Part shown: positions 5,421 to 5,973 of the stretch, in pieces
Layout: each line of letters opens with the position of its first letter
Position numbering within the stretch: position 1 is the stretch's first letter
Origin: Chloroflexia bacterium
GTDB taxonomy: Bacteria > Chloroflexota > Chloroflexia > Thermobaculales > Thermobaculaceae
Assembly: GCA_013695265.1 (NCBI GenBank)
Contig: JACDAU010000329.1
Span: 1-5,973, forward strand
Reading direction: 5' to 3'
Length of the DNA: 5,973 nucleotides
The notes under the pieces: generated by a model
What the model saw: the letters and a program-made list of their open reading frames with translations, nothing else
Database searches by the model: none
What the model was told of the DNA's origin: nothing
Translations under genes and position numbers: made by a program

Positions 5421-5450
5421 CTTAACCGAATCTTAACGTTTTTGCGACCT
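5421..5450 (+). promoter_or_regulatory. 11-bp-phased direct repeats resembling a Pho box
   Basis: CTTAAC occurs at 5421-5426 and 5432-5437, exactly 11 bp apart. A degenerate third unit, TGCGACCT, follows at 5443-5450 in the same phase. OmpR/PhoB-family regulators bind 11-bp direct repeats. The cyanobacterial Pho box is described as tandem CTTAACCT-like octamers with 3-bp spacers, which this resembles. The site lies about 20 bases upstream of a candidate -35. Which regulator binds, if any, is unknown. Confidence 0.35.
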
Positions 5451-5468
5451 AAAAATGGCCTCATTTCG

Positions 5469-5497
5469 TTGACTTGCCATGTCTAAGATGTTAATCT
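5469..5497 (+). promoter_or_regulatory. Candidate distal promoter of the SH3 gene leader
   Basis: TTGACT (5469-5474), a 17-base spacer and TAATCT (5492-5497), with TG at the extended -10 position (5489-5490). The predicted start near 5504 falls at the base of the first leader hairpin. The -10 matches only three positions, though the most conserved ones. Confidence 0.4.
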
Positions 5498-5504
5498 GAG
5501 TCAG

Positions 5505-5538
5505 CTTGAGCACACGCAAACGGTCGTGCGGTGCCAAG
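5505..5538 (+). ncRNA. Bulged 12-bp hairpin at the 5' end of the leader
   Basis: CTTG-A-GCAC-A-CGCA (5505-5518), an 8-base loop and TGCG-GTGC-CAAG (5527-5538) form 12 pairs interrupted only by two single bulged A's (5509 and 5514). GTGTC (5538-5542) with GACAC (5592-5596), enclosing GCAGC/GCTGC (5553-5583), could form a weaker second hairpin. Confidence 0.5.
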
Positions 5539-5589
5539 TGTCTTCATACAAAGCAGCTATTCTACCTCTTTCTTTCCGGCTGCGCAGTT

Positions 5590-5617
5590 TTGACACACAG
5601 GAGGAGATGCTTATTGT
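5590..5617 (+). promoter_or_regulatory. Candidate proximal promoter of the SH3 gene
   Basis: A perfect TTGACA (5590-5595), a 16-base spacer and TATTGT (5612-5617, four of six, including the key T1, A2 and T6). Transcription would start near 5624 and give a leader of about 170 bases. Confidence 0.55.
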
Positions 5618-5637
5618 TTTTCCTATAACTCTAAGGC

Positions 5638-5741
5638 CCGAGCGCTAGCTCGGAGGTGCGAGAGGCAGCCTCAGTTGCACTTCCTGGCTGTTGCCAGAGC
5701 TGAACAGTCCCGGAGAATCTGCTCACCACAGGGTTCTGGGA
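5638..5741 (+). ncRNA. Structured 5' leader of the SH3 gene
   Basis: Four hairpins follow one another. First, CCGAGC-gcta-GCTCGG (5638-5653). Second, a long stem 5652-5684 with GGAGGTGC/GCACTTCC below and GAGG/CCTC on top, sharing two bases with the first, so they compete. Third, CTGGC-tgtt-GCCAG (5684-5697). Fourth, 5708-5741, where TCCC..AGAA pairs with TTCTGGGA around a GG bulge and a CTG/CAG top. They are followed by an A-rich linker and the Shine-Dalgarno. I recognise no known riboswitch core; motifs of the c-di-GMP, c-di-AMP, cobalamin and TPP classes are absent. It could be a regulatory leader or an mRNA-stabilising 5' UTR. Confidence 0.5.
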
Positions 5742-5794
5742 GGAAAACAAAGACAGTTGCGTAGAACACTGACATAATCCGGAGGGATGTACTG

Positions 5795-5973
5795 TTGACC
5801 ACCAAGATGCTGGGCGTTCTATTCGCCCTTATGCTCGCATTCGTCACCATGGGCACGCCCAAGGCAAGCGCCTTGAATACCGGCACCGCTTACACAACGA
5901 CGAGCCTCAACCTTCGCAGCGGCCCTAGCACCAACTATTACATCAAGCGCACGATGGCCTATAACTCCAAGGT
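5795..5973 (+). CDS. Secreted SH3b-domain protein (C-terminus outside window)
   Basis: Fifty-nine residues are visible before the window ends. The TTG start is chosen because GGAGGG (5781-5786) lies eight bases upstream. The next in-frame ATG (5807) is 20 bases away from it, and an earlier ATG at 5787 meets a stop after three codons. A Sec signal peptide follows: TTK, hydrophobic residues 5-20 (MLGVLFALMLAFVTMG), and a likely cleavage after KASA (26). The mature protein begins with Thr-rich sequence and the bacterial SH3 motif SLNLRSGPSTNYYI (37-50). SH3b domains bind cell-wall or extracellular ligands and often accompany peptidases, amidases or tandem SH3 repeats. The catalytic part, if any, is not visible. 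The long structured leader suggests regulated expression. The SH3b call is firm; the overall function is open. Confidence 0.85.
   Translation, partial: MTTKMLGVLFALMLAFVTMGTPKASALNTGTAYTTTSLNLRSGPSTNYYIKRTMAYNSK

Noticed and set aside
5607..5648. 13-codon ORF at ATG 5607 preceded by AGGAGG
   Set aside because: The Shine-Dalgarno-like sequence ends only two bases before the ATG, too close, and the ORF overlaps the proximal promoter's -10, so it would precede that transcript's start.
5671..5886. 71-residue minus-strand ORF
   Set aside because: It is antisense to the SH3 leader and signal peptide and has no ribosome binding site or family resemblance.

Overview
The window comes from a GC-rich bacterial chromosome with ordinary housekeeping genes. 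It shows no mobile element, CRISPR array, rRNA or tRNA. A secreted SH3b-type protein with a TTG start, a double zinc-ribbon protein of the CxxC-x17-CxxC kind, and TAnnnT-type -10 boxes would fit Chloroflexota (Thermomicrobia-like). That placement is an inference and rests on no marker gene.

Layout. 1-1568 (minus) is arginyl-tRNA synthetase, cut at its C-terminus by the window edge. Divergent from it, on the plus strand, are a small HMA-fold protein that has lost its metal-binding cysteines (1848-2114) and D-aminoacyl-tRNA deacylase dtd (2193-2630). Thus two translation enzymes, one charging tRNA and one proofreading it, sit within about 1 kb. A convergent gap with a 12-bp hairpin (2743-2778) separates dtd from a minus-strand double zinc-ribbon protein (2795-3103). 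Next, also on the minus strand, is a TIM-barrel sugar phosphate isomerase/epimerase (3407-4366).

The right-hand part (4367-5973) is sparse in protein genes and rich in regulatory structure. 4509-4779 is a self-contained unit: a strong promoter, at least six consecutive hairpins, a 21-codon ORF with a perfect Shine-Dalgarno, and a textbook intrinsic terminator. The 5' arm of the terminator can instead pair with the start of the transcript. It looks like an undescribed small RNA, an attenuator or riboswitch-like leader, or a small-protein gene. A disordered acidic protein of 103 residues follows (4999-5310). The 484-bp gap after it holds 11-bp-phased direct repeats like a Pho box, two candidate promoters and a second series of hairpins. 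This leads into a secreted SH3b protein that starts at TTG 5795 and runs off the window.

No shared pathway links the protein genes. The main interest is the two structured non-coding regions.
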